Positions 25,574-35,056 of a stretch of 64,000 nucleotides of DNA are shown one piece after another. This DNA is from JBJXHG01 sp046160865 (GTDB taxonomy: Bacteria > Planctomycetota > UBA1135 > GCA-002686595). A program made the translations under genes and the position numbers. Each line of letters starts with the position of its first letter. The first letter of the stretch is position 1. The notes under the pieces were generated by a model. The model did not search any database. It was not told the DNA's origin and worked only from the letters and a program-made list of their open reading frames with translations. The stretch is taken from positions 58,653 through 122,652 of the forward strand of contig JBJXHG010000039.1 in NCBI GenBank assembly GCA_046160865.1, in the 5' to 3' direction.

Positions 25574-27337
25574 TCACCAGAGCAATTGCTGGGCGTTCGT
25601 GAAGTTCGTCGTCGCCGTCGCGACGTTGCTGCACCACGGAGCCGGGTTGCGGTAGAAGAGCTGGTAGTACGCAGCTTGACCGGCCGTTTGCGCCGTGGCG
25701 CTCGACACCGTCGTGGTTTGCGCGGTGTTGGGGTAGCTCCACGTGCCCGGCGCGTCGCCGTTGGTGCCTTGGTTGTGAGCACCGAAGCGGACGAGACCAC
25801 CGGACGCGCAGCGGATGCCGTCGGCCGTGGCCGGGAACACGCCGTTCGGCGTCTTCGCGTTGCCCTTGACGAGGAACGCGAGGCCAGTCGTCGTGCCGCT
25901 CGCGCGGAAGCGGACGGTGTCCGTCACGCCCACGACACTGTTGCCCTCAACTTCGAGACGCCCACCGAGCACGCCCACGAGCGCGAGCGGGTTGCTGTTC
26001 GCGCAGCCCGACTCATGACCGCCGGAGGGATCCGGGATCGGGTTCGGAGCCGCGCACGGGCACGTGAACGCGCAGTTGTCGCCGAAGCAGAAGCCCGAGC
26101 CCGGCGAAACCGGGGTGACGTTCGTGGCCGTGAGGGTGTGCAGCTTCAGGTGGAAGCTCGAGAACGGGTTCGTCCCGCCCGGGCCGCCGAAGAAGTAGCA
26201 ACCGTTGAGCGACGTCGCCGGGTTGAGGTCGACGCGGACCGAGTCCTGCGTCGTCATGCCGGTGCCCGCTTCGCCAGCGAGGCCGGTGACTGCGAGCGTG
26301 CCCTCGGCACTGTTCGCGTTCGAGACGACGCCGTTCGTGGCGTACACCGGAGCCGCGTTGGCTTCTTGGTGGTCCCACGTGGTGCCGTCGTAGCCGCTGC
26401 AGGCCGCCGTCAGACCGCTGCCGGTCGTCGTCGCGGTGAGCCAGCCGAGGTGCGCGGCGTCAGCCGGCACGCCCGCCAGGATCATGCCCGACGCAGATGT
26501 CGTGGTCGGCGACGCGATGCCCGGGAAGCTGAACGACCAGCTGAAGCAGTCGTCGAGCTCCGTGTCGGTGACCTGGTTGTTGCTGTCGTAGTAGTCGCCG
26601 TTGCCGTCCGTCGCCAACGTGAAACTCGCCGTCACGCCGGTGAGGTCGAGGGCGACCAGCCAGCAGCTGAACGGGCCCGCGCCCGCGCCTGGGAAGCTGA
26701 CGAGCGAGAAGCTCGCATTCGGCGCCGGAGCGACGAGCGGGCCATCCGCGCAACGCACGGCGTCGAGCGGCGTCGTCGGACGGAAGTCGACGGTCAGATT
26801 CGCGCCCGTGCCGGACGGAACGCTGAGGGGGCCCGGGAGGTCCGAGCAGTAGCCGAGCGTGAACGCGTCGATCGTGTGGCTCGCCTGGCTACCGCGCGCC
26901 GAGCCCGGTGACGACACCGGACCCTCCGGGCACTTGTTCGTCGTGCCAACGAACGCGACGACCGAAGATTGGTCCTGGTCAAAAACCTTGTCTGGGCTGA
27001 CGAGCGTGCGGATCGTGCCCGTTGGCAGTTCGTCAACAAACGGCGAAACCACCCCGCCGGTCGGAAGCCGTCCCTCGTCCGTCCAGAACTCATTCGGGTA
27101 GATCGCGCCGAAGAACGGCGAGCTGCACGTGTTGTTGTAGATGGTGCGGAATGTCGGGCCGAGGTGCTCCTCCAACGCGCCTGCACGTGTCCATGTACCG
27201 AGTCCAACGTGATAGACGCCGGCATTCTTGACGGTGCCTTTGAGCCGCAATCGACGGCTCAAGTCCTGACGTGCTTGCGCCGTGACATTGGCGGCGAACA
27301 ACGAACACGCGGCGAGGATCCACCAAAGTCGAAGCAT
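25574..27337 (-). CDS. secreted protein with Cys-rich C-terminal module (paralogue of 19437-21155)
   Basis: The 587-residue protein aligns over its whole length with the product of 19437-21155: a signal peptide (WILAACSLFAANVTAQA), then GTVKNAGVYHVGLGTWTRAG, IYNNTCSS, FTLGYCSDLPGP, LNGCYFFGGPG, and the C-terminal module GFCFGDNCAFTCPC, GGHESGCANSNPL, FLVKGNAKTPNGVFPATADG, YYQLFYRNPAP. It carries a 20-odd residue insertion near residue 85 (GGVVSPFVDELPTGT). The ATG at 27337 has GGGAG seven bases upstream and yields the signal peptide; the longer frame is not credible. The direct orientation with its paralogue leaves the sigma/kinase pair between two long homologous stretches. Confidence 0.83.
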   Translation of the reverse strand: MLRLWWILAACSLFAANVTAQARQDLSRRLRLKGTVKNAGVYHVGLGTWTRAGALEEHLGPTFRTIYNNTCSSPFFGAIYPNEFWTDEGRLPTGGVVSPFVDELPTGTIRTLVSPDKVFDQDQSSVVAFVGTTNKCPEGPVSSPGSARGSQASHTIDAFTLGYCSDLPGPLSVPSGTGANLTVDFRPTTPLDAVRCADGPLVAPAPNASFSLVSFPGAGAGPFSCWLVALDLTGVTASFTLATDGNGDYYDSNNQVTDTELDDCFSWSFSFPGIASPTTTSASGMILAGVPADAAHLGWLTATTTGSGLTAACSGYDGTTWDHQEANAAPVYATNGVVSNANSAEGTLAVTGLAGEAGTGMTTQDSVRVDLNPATSLNGCYFFGGPGGTNPFSSFHLKLHTLTATNVTPVSPGSGFCFGDNCAFTCPCAAPNPIPDPSGGHESGCANSNPLALVGVLGGRLEVEGNSVVGVTDTVRFRASGTTTGLAFLVKGNAKTPNGVFPATADGIRCASGGLVRFGAHNQGTNGDAPGTWSYPNTAQTTTVSSATAQTAGQAAYYQLFYRNPAPWCSNVATATTNFTNAQQLLW

Positions 27338-27686
27338 GTGACTCTCCCTGGTTGTGCGAAGCGAACTTCGAGCGCGTCGCATTGTCGCGGTGCGCTTGCG
27401 AGTGCTCGTGAGAGTAGAGAAGTGCCCGCAAGTGTTCCCGTGAATCGCCGTTGCACGTGCGGCAAGTGTGCGTCCGTCCCACCCAGTGGACACGACACGG
27501 CGGACGCGACGCGTTGCTCGGCACAGCAAGCGGAGTCGTGTGGCACTCGCTCACGTCGGAGCGCTGCATGCACGTCCGCGCGCCCGCGGTCGGCGCGTCC
27601 GTGCCGCACAGCGCATACAAGCTGGCCCGTGCGCGCGGAACTGCGTACAGCGGCGGGATCTCGCCGGCCGACAGAGAACCACCCGC
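27338..27686. other. 349-base intergenic region between divergent genes
   Basis: It should carry the promoters of the secreted-protein gene (minus) and the ceramidase-like lipoprotein gene (plus). No repeat, RNA structure or convincing promoter hexamers were recognised. Confidence 0.4.
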
Positions 27687-29033
27687 ATGACGCTCACCCT
27701 TCGCTCCGCGTGCCTCCTGGTCGCGATCGCTTTCGGCACCTCCGGTTGCGCGCTCTTCCACGAGCCCGTTCCGAACAAGCTGCCGCTGTACGCGCGCGTC
27801 GCGAACACTGGTGAGCTCGAGGCGGGTGCCGCCGCGGTCGACATCACGCCGGCGCGCGACCTGTATCTCGGCGGTTTCGAGCCGCTGCGTCGCGCGACCG
27901 GCGTGCACGATCCGCTCTTCGCGCGCGCGCTCGTGTTGCGCCGCGGCGACTTCGAGATCGCGCTCGTGTCGTGCGATCTCGTCGGCTTGATGCGACCGCA
28001 GACGCAGGCGATTCGCGCCGCGCTCGAGAACCTCGATGCGCGTCACGTCATCGTCGCGTCGACGCACGATCATCACAGTCCCGACACGATGGGCCTGTGG
28101 GGCGTGCCCGCGCTGTCGTCGGGCGCCGACCCCGAGTACATGGCGCAAGTGCGCGCTGGCGCCGTGCGCGCGATCACGGAAGCGCGCGCTGCGCTGCGTC
28201 CGGCCGAAATCGGCGCGGCGAGCGCTGCCTTCGACGCCAAAGCGTTCATCAAGAATTCACGGCGGCCGGGTCTCGTCGATCCCGACGTCGCGGTGCTGCA
28301 CGTGCGCGAGCGTGGCGGCGCGCGCACGATCGCAACGCTGATCGAGCTCGGTTGCCATCCCGAAGCGGTCAAGCGCGCGAACACGCTCGTGACGGCGGAC
28401 TTTCCGGGCGCTGCCGTGCGCGCGCTCGAAGCCGAGCTCGGCGGAGTCGGCATCTACGTGTCCGGCGCTCTCGGTGGGCTCGTGTCGCCCGATCGCAGCG
28501 GAGCGGCGCCGGACGACGAGCTCGCGTTCGGTGCGGCGCGCCGTATCGGCGAGACGCTCGCTGCTCACGCACGCCGCGCGATCGATGCGATCGACGCGTA
28601 CGACGCTGCGCCGGCGCTCGGCGTGTGGCACTCGCTCGTCTACTTGCCGAACGACAACTGGCGCTACGACCTCTTGCGCTGGACCGGCGTCGTGCAGCGC
28701 AAGATGTTCGGCAGTGGATACCTCGAGACCGAGGTGTCGCTGTGGCGCATCGGCACGTTCGCGCTCGCGTCGGTGCCGGGCGAAATCTCGCCCGATCTCG
28801 GCCTGCGCATCCAACGCGCGGCGGGCGGCACGCCGACGATGCTCGTGGGTCTCGCGAACGACGAACTCGGCTACCTCGTCCCGCCGTGGGACTACGACAT
28901 GAGCTACTACGATTACGAGCGCAAGCTGTGCGTCGGGCGCGAAGCCGGTTGGCGCGTCGTCATGCGGCTCGAGGACCTCGCGCTCTACTCGCAGGCTGCG
29001 CTCGGCGCGGACGCGCCTGCCGTGCCGCAGTAG
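27687..29033 (+). CDS. lipoprotein with neutral/alkaline ceramidase-like domain
   Basis: The 448-residue protein has a lipoprotein signal (LLVAIAFGTSGC, with Cys 21 as the lipidated residue). The mature part resembles the N-terminal catalytic domain of neutral/alkaline non-lysosomal ceramidases: GAAAVDITPARDLYLGGFEP at the start, then VSCDLVGLMRP, a metal-binding STHDHHSPDTMG and a later LGCHPEAV histidine. Ceramidases split ceramide to sphingosine and fatty acid; many distant relatives have unknown substrates, so the reaction here is not settled. The protein should sit on a membrane facing the periplasm. It converges with a lipoprotein hydrolase gene nine bases away. Confidence 0.82.
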   Translation: MTLTLRSACLLVAIAFGTSGCALFHEPVPNKLPLYARVANTGELEAGAAAVDITPARDLYLGGFEPLRRATGVHDPLFARALVLRRGDFEIALVSCDLVGLMRPQTQAIRAALENLDARHVIVASTHDHHSPDTMGLWGVPALSSGADPEYMAQVRAGAVRAITEARAALRPAEIGAASAAFDAKAFIKNSRRPGLVDPDVAVLHVRERGGARTIATLIELGCHPEAVKRANTLVTADFPGAAVRALEAELGGVGIYVSGALGGLVSPDRSGAAPDDELAFGAARRIGETLAAHARRAIDAIDAYDAAPALGVWHSLVYLPNDNWRYDLLRWTGVVQRKMFGSGYLETEVSLWRIGTFALASVPGEISPDLGLRIQRAAGGTPTMLVGLANDELGYLVPPWDYDMSYYDYERKLCVGREAGWRVVMRLEDLALYSQAALGADAPAVPQ

Positions 29034-29042
29034 GACGTGATC

Positions 29043-30029
29043 TCAGCGCGCGGCGGCGACGGAATCGGCGCGCGCCGGGCGCTCGAACGTGCGCGTCGCG
29101 AAGCGCGTTCCGCGCGCGACGATCCATTCGAGCGCGAGGATCGAGCTGTAGTGGCCGAGCGGGATGTCCACGCGCTCCGGCCGCCCGAGCGCGCGCCACA
29201 GCGCGCGACGGCTCTCATCGGGTAGCACGCCGTCGAAGCGCGCGTCGACGAACAGCACGCGTCGCGCGTCGACCGCGCCCGCGAACTCGAGCGGGTCCGA
29301 GTCGAAGCGCGCGCGCACCTCCGCGCGCAGCTCGTCCGGAGTCAAGTCGTCCGTGACGCAGCGCTGCTCGACCCAGCGTTGCACCTGGATTTCGTCTGCT
29401 TCGAGCGCGAGGCGCGCGAAGTCGCCGCCTGCGAGGCAGATCACGGCGCACTGCACGCGCGGCTCGGCCGCCGCGAGCATCGTCGCGAGCATGCCGCCCA
29501 TCGACAGACCAAACACGCCGAGGCGGCGCTCGTCGACGTCGCCGCGCTGCGCCATCCAATCGAGGAACGCGCGCTGCGCGCGCACCGTACGCGCGAGCTT
29601 CGCCGAGAGCTCCTCGATCGTCTCGCGCTCGCGAAAGAGCTTCCAGCGCCGCTCGAGCGAGCCGGACGCGATGCCGCGCCGCGCGAGCGACCGACACACG
29701 CGCTCGGTGATCGGTTCGCCGCCCGCGAGGATCGGGAGCACGAGCAAGAACGGCGGAGTGCGTGCGCCAGCGTCGTGCGAGATCGGAACGAACGTCTTGT
29801 ACGTGAGCTCGGCGCCTTCGATGCGCACGCGGCCGGTCTCGATCGCGATGCCCGCGTCGTCGATGGGCGTACCGCGCGCGAGGATCTCCATCGGCGGTGC
29901 GTCCAGCCGTGCGGCAAGATGCGCGGAGAGCGGCGCCGCCGCGCGCGGGGCACGCGCGCAAGGCGTGGTCGTGCACGCGCACGCGAGCGCCGCGAGCGCG
30001 AGGCACACGATCCGGATCGAGGCCGTCAC
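29043..30029 (-). CDS. lipoprotein alpha/beta hydrolase
   Basis: The 328-residue protein starts with a lipoprotein-like signal (IVCLALAALACAC). The fold is alpha/beta hydrolase: a nucleophile elbow GLSMGG near residue 170, a first-strand region PPFLLVLPILAGGEP and a catalytic Asp/His candidate pair near LFVDARFDGVLPDESR and PLGHYSS. Esterase or dienelactone-hydrolase-like activity is possible. The GTG start at 30029 overlaps the stop of the phosphatase gene upstream (GTGA), so the two are translated together; a longer in-frame start at 30098 would lose the signal peptide. Confidence 0.8.
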   Translation of the reverse strand: MTASIRIVCLALAALACACTTTPCARAPRAAAPLSAHLAARLDAPPMEILARGTPIDDAGIAIETGRVRIEGAELTYKTFVPISHDAGARTPPFLLVLPILAGGEPITERVCRSLARRGIASGSLERRWKLFRERETIEELSAKLARTVRAQRAFLDWMAQRGDVDERRLGVFGLSMGGMLATMLAAAEPRVQCAVICLAGGDFARLALEADEIQVQRWVEQRCVTDDLTPDELRAEVRARFDSDPLEFAGAVDARRVLFVDARFDGVLPDESRRALWRALGRPERVDIPLGHYSSILALEWIVARGTRFATRTFERPARADSVAAAR

Positions 30030-30571
30030 TGTGTCTTCACAGCGCTCTGGGCCACGCTCGTGTCGGAATCCAGCCGCGGCCACTGGAAGCGGCGCCACGC
30101 GCGGTCCATGGCTCGCGCCCCGAAGAGCGCCACACGTCCGTTCACGATCGACAGCTCGTCACCCGCGTCGTCCTTCGAATGCCCCAGCGCGACGACGCGG
30201 AAGACCGCCGCCGCGAGGCCGGTGCGATCGACACCGTGCTTGCAGTGGAGGAGGTAGGGAGGCGGCAGCTCTGCGAGCGCTGCGATCAGCTCGTCGATCT
30301 GGTCCTGCGAGCTGTTCAGCGCGGACCAGTTGAGCACGCGAAAGTTCAAGCCGAGCTCGCGGCACAGCGCTTCCTCTTTCTCGGCCCACGCGCGCCCGCG
30401 CGTCTTGCGCAGGCACAGCACCGACTTCACGCCCTGCTGGGCGGCGATGCGCAGGTCCGATTCGTCCGGCTGCGGCGCGCGCCACGAGTCGCTGCCCTCG
30501 ATCGTGCGCATGCCGGCGCACGACGCGAGGAGGAGCGCGCACGTGCCCGCGAGGAAAAGAATTCTGACCAC
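30026..30571 (-). CDS. lipoprotein dual-specificity/tyrosine-type protein phosphatase
   Basis: The 181-residue protein has a lipoprotein signal (LFLAGTCALLLASC). The catalytic P-loop HCKHGVDRTG (about residues 111-120) fits the Cys-x5-Arg signature of protein tyrosine and dual-specificity phosphatases; the segment GVKSVLCLRKTRG upstream is typical of the fold. With a lipid anchor it would act in the periplasm, where substrates are unknown. The GTG at 30571 was chosen because it has AAGGA eight bases upstream and gives the signal peptide. Confidence 0.83.
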   Translation of the reverse strand: MVRILFLAGTCALLLASCAGMRTIEGSDSWRAPQPDESDLRIAAQQGVKSVLCLRKTRGRAWAEKEEALCRELGLNFRVLNWSALNSSQDQIDELIAALAELPPPYLLHCKHGVDRTGLAAAVFRVVALGHSKDDAGDELSIVNGRVALFGARAMDRAWRRFQWPRLDSDTSVAQSAVKTQ

Positions 30572-30954
30572 GCCGTCCGTCCTTGCGAACGCACGACAGG
30601 GCGTTCCTCGAACCATACATCCGGCGCGCCGCGCGTGCGGTCGCTGACGGATCGAACGTGGTGACTGGCGAGGGTCGTGCGCGTCGTGCTGCGAACGCAG
30701 CGCACCGAGCGCGCGCTCTTTCGAGCTCTCCTTCCTCGCGCCGCGGCCGGCGACGGAGCGCTCGGCCGTGATGTTCCGTGTCGACGAGCGCGCGCGCTCC
30801 GGCCGGATCCGGCGTCCTCGGCTATGATCGCCCTTCGCGGCGCAGCATCGCAGGAACCGTGCGGGGCCTCGCCTTCGATTCCGACGACGCCCTGTCGACG
30901 CCGGCGCCGTCCTTTCGGCGTGCCGCGCCGGCGCACACCGCTCGAGATTTTTCC
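30572..30954. other. 383-base intergenic region between divergent genes
   Basis: It holds a candidate -10 box for the plus-strand FG-GAP gene (TATGAT at 30823-30828, preceded by GC), leaving a leader of about 120 bases. No -35 box, repeat or RNA structure was recognised. Confidence 0.4.
30823..30828 (+). promoter_or_regulatory. candidate -10 box of the first 14-repeat FG-GAP gene (TATGAT)
   Basis: TATGAT preceded by GC matches TATAAT at five positions and fits the GCTA-type boxes seen upstream of coaD, ychF and lysC. No -35 match is seen. Confidence 0.4.
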
Positions 30955-33900
30955 ATGACGTTGTTCCTCTCGCTCGCGCTCACCGTGCTCGGACTGCCGG
31001 CGCAATCTCCGGCCCAGCTGTCGAGTGCGTCGAGTCCGCCCGCGAGCCACGGCGCCGCACCGAGCGCGGCGTGGTTCACGCGAGCGGCGCACGGTGTCGC
31101 GCGCGCGGAGTACGAGTTCCGCCGCAGCGAGGACGAGCCGGTCGTCGCGTCGGCACCCAATCGTGCGCACGGCTTGCGCGCCAGAGTGTCGCGCGCGGGC
31201 CTCGCGGTGTTCCCGCGCGTTGCGGGCATGGACGGCGCCGGTGCGGCGTGGAATTGCACGCTGCAAGCCGCGCGCTTCGGACGCGTGGGGGACCTGCGCG
31301 CGCTCGAGCCCGCGACGGTCGCGATCGACGCGCGTGTCGCCGCGCTCGATCACCGCGCGCTCACCGAGCGCTTCGAGAACGGCGAGCGCGGCATCGAGCA
31401 CGCGTTCGCGGTGAGCGCGCGCCCGCACGGCCTCGCGCCGCTGTGGATCGGCATCGACGTGCGCGGGGATCTCGCGCTGCGCATCGACGACGGCGCGCGT
31501 TCGGGCGTGCTCGTCGACGCGCACGGTGAAGCGCGTCTGCGCTATCGCGATCTGCTCGCGCGCGACGCGACGGGACTCGAGCTCTGCGCGACGCTTGCGT
31601 CGAGCGCGCACGGCGCCGGCATCCAGATCGACGACGCTCGCGCGACGTATCCCGTCTCGGTCGCGCTCGTGCTGACCGGTCCCGCGTGGACCGCCGCGGG
31701 CGATCAACTCGGCGCCGAGTTCGGCGGCGCGGTCGCCACGGCCGGCGACGTGAACGGCGACGGCTACAGCGACGTGATCGTCGGTGCGCGGCTGTTCGAC
31801 GGTGGCGAGACGGACGAAGGCCGCGTGCTCGTGTACTACGGCTCGGCGCTCGGACTCTCGGCGACACCGGATTGGACCGCCGAGAGCGATCAAGCCGGCG
31901 CGGAGCTCGGCGCTGCCGTCGCGCTCGCCGGCGACGTGAACGACGACGGCTTCAGCGACGTGATCGTCGGCGCGCGGCTGTTCGACGGTGGCGAGACGGA
32001 CGAAGGCCGCGTGCTCGTGTACTACGGCTCCGTGACCGGACTCTCGGCGACACCGGATTGGACCGCGGAGAGCGATCAAGCCGGCGCGGAGTTCGGCGGC
32101 GCGGTTGCGACGGCGGGCGACGTGAACAACGACGGCTTCAGCGACGTGGTCGTCGGCGCGCGTCTGTTCGACAACGGCGAGACGGACGAAGGCCGCGCGT
32201 TCGTGTACTTCGGCGCGGCGGTCGGACTCTCGGCGACGCCGGATTGGACCGCGGAGAGCGATCAAGCGAGCGCGGAGTTCGGTTCCTCGGTTGCGAACTG
32301 CGGCGATGTCGACGGCGACGGCTTCAGCGACGTCGCCGTCGGCGCACCGCTCTTCGACGACGGCGAGCTGGACGAGGGCCGCGCGTTCGCGTTCTTCGGC
32401 TCGGCGACCGGGCCTTCGTCGGCGCCCGATTGGACGGCGGCGAGCGATCAAGTGGGCGCGCGTTTCGGCGCCTGCGTCGCGACGGCGGGCGACGTCGACG
32501 GCGATGGGTTCTGCGATGTGATCATCGGCGCACCGCTCTTCGACGGCGGCGAGCTGGACGAGGGTCGCGTGTCGGTGTTCCTGGGTTCGTTCCTCGGGCT
32601 TCCGGCTTCACCGGACTGGACGTCGGAGAGCGATCAAACCGATGCGCGGTTCGGTGCAGCCGCTTCGAGCGCGGGCGACGTGAACGCCGATGCGTACGGC
32701 GACGTCGTCGTCGGTGCACCGCTGTTCGACGACGGCGAGCTGGACGAAGGTCGCGTGCTCGTGTTCATCGGATCGCCGAGCGGACTCGCGGCGACGCCGG
32801 AGTGGATCGCGCAAGTCGACCGTGCCGACGCGCGCCTGGGCGCGAGCGTCGCGCTCGCGGGCGACGTGAACGCCGACGGCTACAGCGACGTGCTCGTCGG
32901 CGCGCCGCTCGACGACGACGGCGAGCTCGACGAAGGCCTCGCGTTCGTGCACCACGGATCCTCGGACGGCTTGAAGGCGAGTGCCGCATGGACCGCGAGC
33001 GGCGAGCAAGCGTTCGCGATCCTCGGCCGCTCGGTCGCGTTCGCGGGCGACGTGAACGGTGACGGCTTCAGCGACGTGCTCGTCGGCGCGACCGGCTTCG
33101 ACGACGAGCAGCTCGACGAAGGCCGCGCTTACGCGTTCCACGGCTCGGCGAACGGGCTGTCGACGACGCCGGCGTGGTTCGCCGAGAGCGACGACGTGGC
33201 CGCGTTCTTCGCGAGCTCGGTCGCGTCCGCGGGCGACGTGAACGGCGATGGCTTCGGCGACGTCGTCGTCGGCGCGCCGTACTACGGACCGAGCGATGTC
33301 GGGCGCGTGTTCGTGTACCACGGCTCTCCCGCAGGCCTCGCGCTGGCGCCCGCGACGGTGATCCAGGGCGATCAGAGCGGCGCGGAGTTCGGCATCTGCG
33401 TCGCGTCGGCAGGCGATGTGAACGGAGACGGCTTCGGCGACGTCATCGTCGGCGCGGACTTGTACGACGACGGTCAGACCGACGAAGGCCGCGCGTTCGT
33501 GTACCAGGGCTCGCTGACGGGGCTCCAGGCGAGCGCCTCGTGGACGGCCGCGAGCGACATGTCGTCCGCGCGCTTCGGCAACGCGGTCGCGAGCGCGGGC
33601 GACGTCGACGCCGACGGCTACAGCGACGTGCTCGTCGGCGCGTGGCGCTTCACGAACGGGCAGAGCTCCGAAGGTCGCGCGTTCGCGTACCGCGGCTCCG
33701 CGAGCGGCCTCTCCGCGACCGCCGACTGGACGGCGGAGTGCGACCAATCGTTCGCGGACTTCGCGTTCTCGCTCGCGTCGGCCGGGGACGTCAACGGCGA
33801 CGGCTTCAGCGACGTGATCGTCGGCGCGGCGCGTTTCGACGACGGCCAGACGAACGAAGGTCGTGCGTTCGTGTACCACGGCTCGGCGAGCGGGCTCGTG

Positions 33901-34743
33901 CTCGCGCCGTCGTGGACGGCGGAGGGCGATCAGACCGACGGCAACTTCGCGCACTCGGTCGCGTCCGCGGGCGACGTGAACGGCGACGGTTACAGCGACG
34001 TGATCATCGGCGCGTGGGTGTTCGATGGCGGTTCACTCGACGAAGGCCGCGCGTCGGTCTATCAAGGCGCGGCGAGCGGACTCGCGTCGACTCCGGCGTG
34101 GACCGCGGCCGGCGGACAAGACGTCGCGCGCTTCGGCATCAGCGTGTCGCTCGCGGGTGACGTCAACGGCGACGGCTACGGCGACGTGATCGTCGGCTCG
34201 GATCTCTTCGACGACGGAGAGGACGAGGAAGGTCGCGCGTTCGTGTACATGGGCAACGCCGGACGCGGCGGTTGGACGCGTGCTCCGCAGCAGCGTCGCG
34301 CACGCAACGGCGCGCCGATCGGTCCGCTGTGCGTGTTCGACTCGCGCAACCACTTCCGCGTGCAGCTCGCGTCGGCGCACTACGTGTCGGTGTTCACGTG
34401 GGCGACGCCGCGCGCGCCGGGTGCGGCGTTGCAATGGCAAGTTGCACCGCTCGGCACTCCGTACGCAAGCGTGCCGCTCTCGACCGGCGACGGCCGCGGA
34501 CTCGGCGTTCCGTTCCCGGTGTTCAGCGAGCTCACGGAGTCCGGCACGAGCACGTCGCTTCCGAGCGCGCTCGTGCTCCCCGTCGATCTCACGCGCGGTC
34601 CGTTCGCGTGGCGCTTGCGCCTGCGCAACAACAACCCCGTCTTCCCGGTGAGTCCGTGGATGACGCTCCCCGGCAGCAACGCGACGGAGACAAAGCTTCG
34701 TGCGACTTCCATCGAGATGAGCGGTCCGCTAGCGCCGCGCTAG
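30955..34743 (+). CDS. large exported protein with 14 FG-GAP (integrin-type) repeats, tandem copy 1
   Basis: The 1262-residue protein begins with a hydrophobic signal (LFLSLALTVLGLPAQS). Residues 45-240 form a domain also present in the 35191 and 60068 proteins (RFENGERGIEHAF, LRIDDGARSGVLVD, YRDLLARDATGLEL). From residue 243 on there are 14 repeats of about 62-65 residues, each with a DWTAESDQ-like start, an FGGAVATAGDVNGDG calcium loop and SDVIVGARLFDGGETDEGR. Fourteen is twice seven, which would allow two 7-bladed propellers. A C-terminal domain of about 150 residues starts GNAGRGGWTRAPQQR. The Cys-rich module of the other secreted proteins is absent. ATG 30955 has no clear ribosome site. 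Confidence 0.87.
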   Translation: MTLFLSLALTVLGLPAQSPAQLSSASSPPASHGAAPSAAWFTRAAHGVARAEYEFRRSEDEPVVASAPNRAHGLRARVSRAGLAVFPRVAGMDGAGAAWNCTLQAARFGRVGDLRALEPATVAIDARVAALDHRALTERFENGERGIEHAFAVSARPHGLAPLWIGIDVRGDLALRIDDGARSGVLVDAHGEARLRYRDLLARDATGLELCATLASSAHGAGIQIDDARATYPVSVALVLTGPAWTAAGDQLGAEFGGAVATAGDVNGDGYSDVIVGARLFDGGETDEGRVLVYYGSALGLSATPDWTAESDQAGAELGAAVALAGDVNDDGFSDVIVGARLFDGGETDEGRVLVYYGSVTGLSATPDWTAESDQAGAEFGGAVATAGDVNNDGFSDVVVGARLFDNGETDEGRAFVYFGAAVGLSATPDWTAESDQASAEFGSSVANCGDVDGDGFSDVAVGAPLFDDGELDEGRAFAFFGSATGPSSAPDWTAASDQVGARFGACVATAGDVDGDGFCDVIIGAPLFDGGELDEGRVSVFLGSFLGLPASPDWTSESDQTDARFGAAASSAGDVNADAYGDVVVGAPLFDDGELDEGRVLVFIGSPSGLAATPEWIAQVDRADARLGASVALAGDVNADGYSDVLVGAPLDDDGELDEGLAFVHHGSSDGLKASAAWTASGEQAFAILGRSVAFAGDVNGDGFSDVLVGATGFDDEQLDEGRAYAFHGSANGLSTTPAWFAESDDVAAFFASSVASAGDVNGDGFGDVVVGAPYYGPSDVGRVFVYHGSPAGLALAPATVIQGDQSGAEFGICVASAGDVNGDGFGDVIVGADLYDDGQTDEGRAFVYQGSLTGLQASASWTAASDMSSARFGNAVASAGDVDADGYSDVLVGAWRFTNGQSSEGRAFAYRGSASGLSATADWTAECDQSFADFAFSLASAGDVNGDGFSDVIVGAARFDDGQTNEGRAFVYHGSASGLVLAPSWTAEGDQTDGNFAHSVASAGDVNGDGYSDVIIGAWVFDGGSLDEGRASVYQGAASGLASTPAWTAAGGQDVARFGISVSLAGDVNGDGYGDVIVGSDLFDDGEDEEGRAFVYMGNAGRGGWTRAPQQRRARNGAPIGPLCVFDSRNHFRVQLASAHYVSVFTWATPRAPGAALQWQVAPLGTPYASVPLSTGDGRGLGVPFPVFSELTESGTSTSLPSALVLPVDLTRGPFAWRLRLRNNNPVFPVSPWMTLPGSNATETKLRATSIEMSGPLAPR
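31681..34236 (+). repeat. tandem coding repeat, 14 units of about 190 bases
   Basis: The FG-GAP-encoding units follow one another without spacers. The first few (31684-32270) are almost identical in blocks such as TTCGACGGTGGCGAGACGGA, suggesting recent unit duplication, whereas later units are more diverged. Confidence 0.8.
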
Positions 34744-34821
34744 CGCCGATCGCATGCACGAAGCATGTCGTGCGTCAGCACGACGTGCGAAGCGCCCGCG
34801 TGCGGCGTGTCCCGCGCCGCA

Positions 34822-35056
34822 CGCATGAAACGGCGGCGGGGACCCGTGTCGATTGCCTACGCTCGCTGTGTCTTGCGTTTCGCGTGCGATGACAGGTTCC
34901 CGTTGCGTGGATGCGACGGTGCTCGCGAAGAGTCCATCGCACCAAGTCAGCCTGACTCGGTGTGATATCCGCGCCGCGGCGATCGAGATCCAACGGCATA
35001 CTGTGCATGTCCCGTCGAGCGTAGACAGCTGCAACGGGTCCCCGCCGTTTGGAGCG
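34822..35056. repeat. imperfect palindromic element, second family, copy A
   Basis: The left arm starts CGCATGAAACGGCGGCGGGG and continues GACCCGTGTCGATTGCCTAC; the right arm, ending at 35056, is its near complement (CTGCAACGGGTCCCCGCCGT). It lies 79 bases after the stop of the first 14-repeat FG-GAP gene and fills much of the 447-base gap before the second one. The centre is less conserved between copies than the arms. Confidence 0.75.

Noticed and set aside
31681..34236. CRISPR-like or satellite array
   Set aside because: The regular ~190-base units are in frame and encode FG-GAP repeats without spacers.
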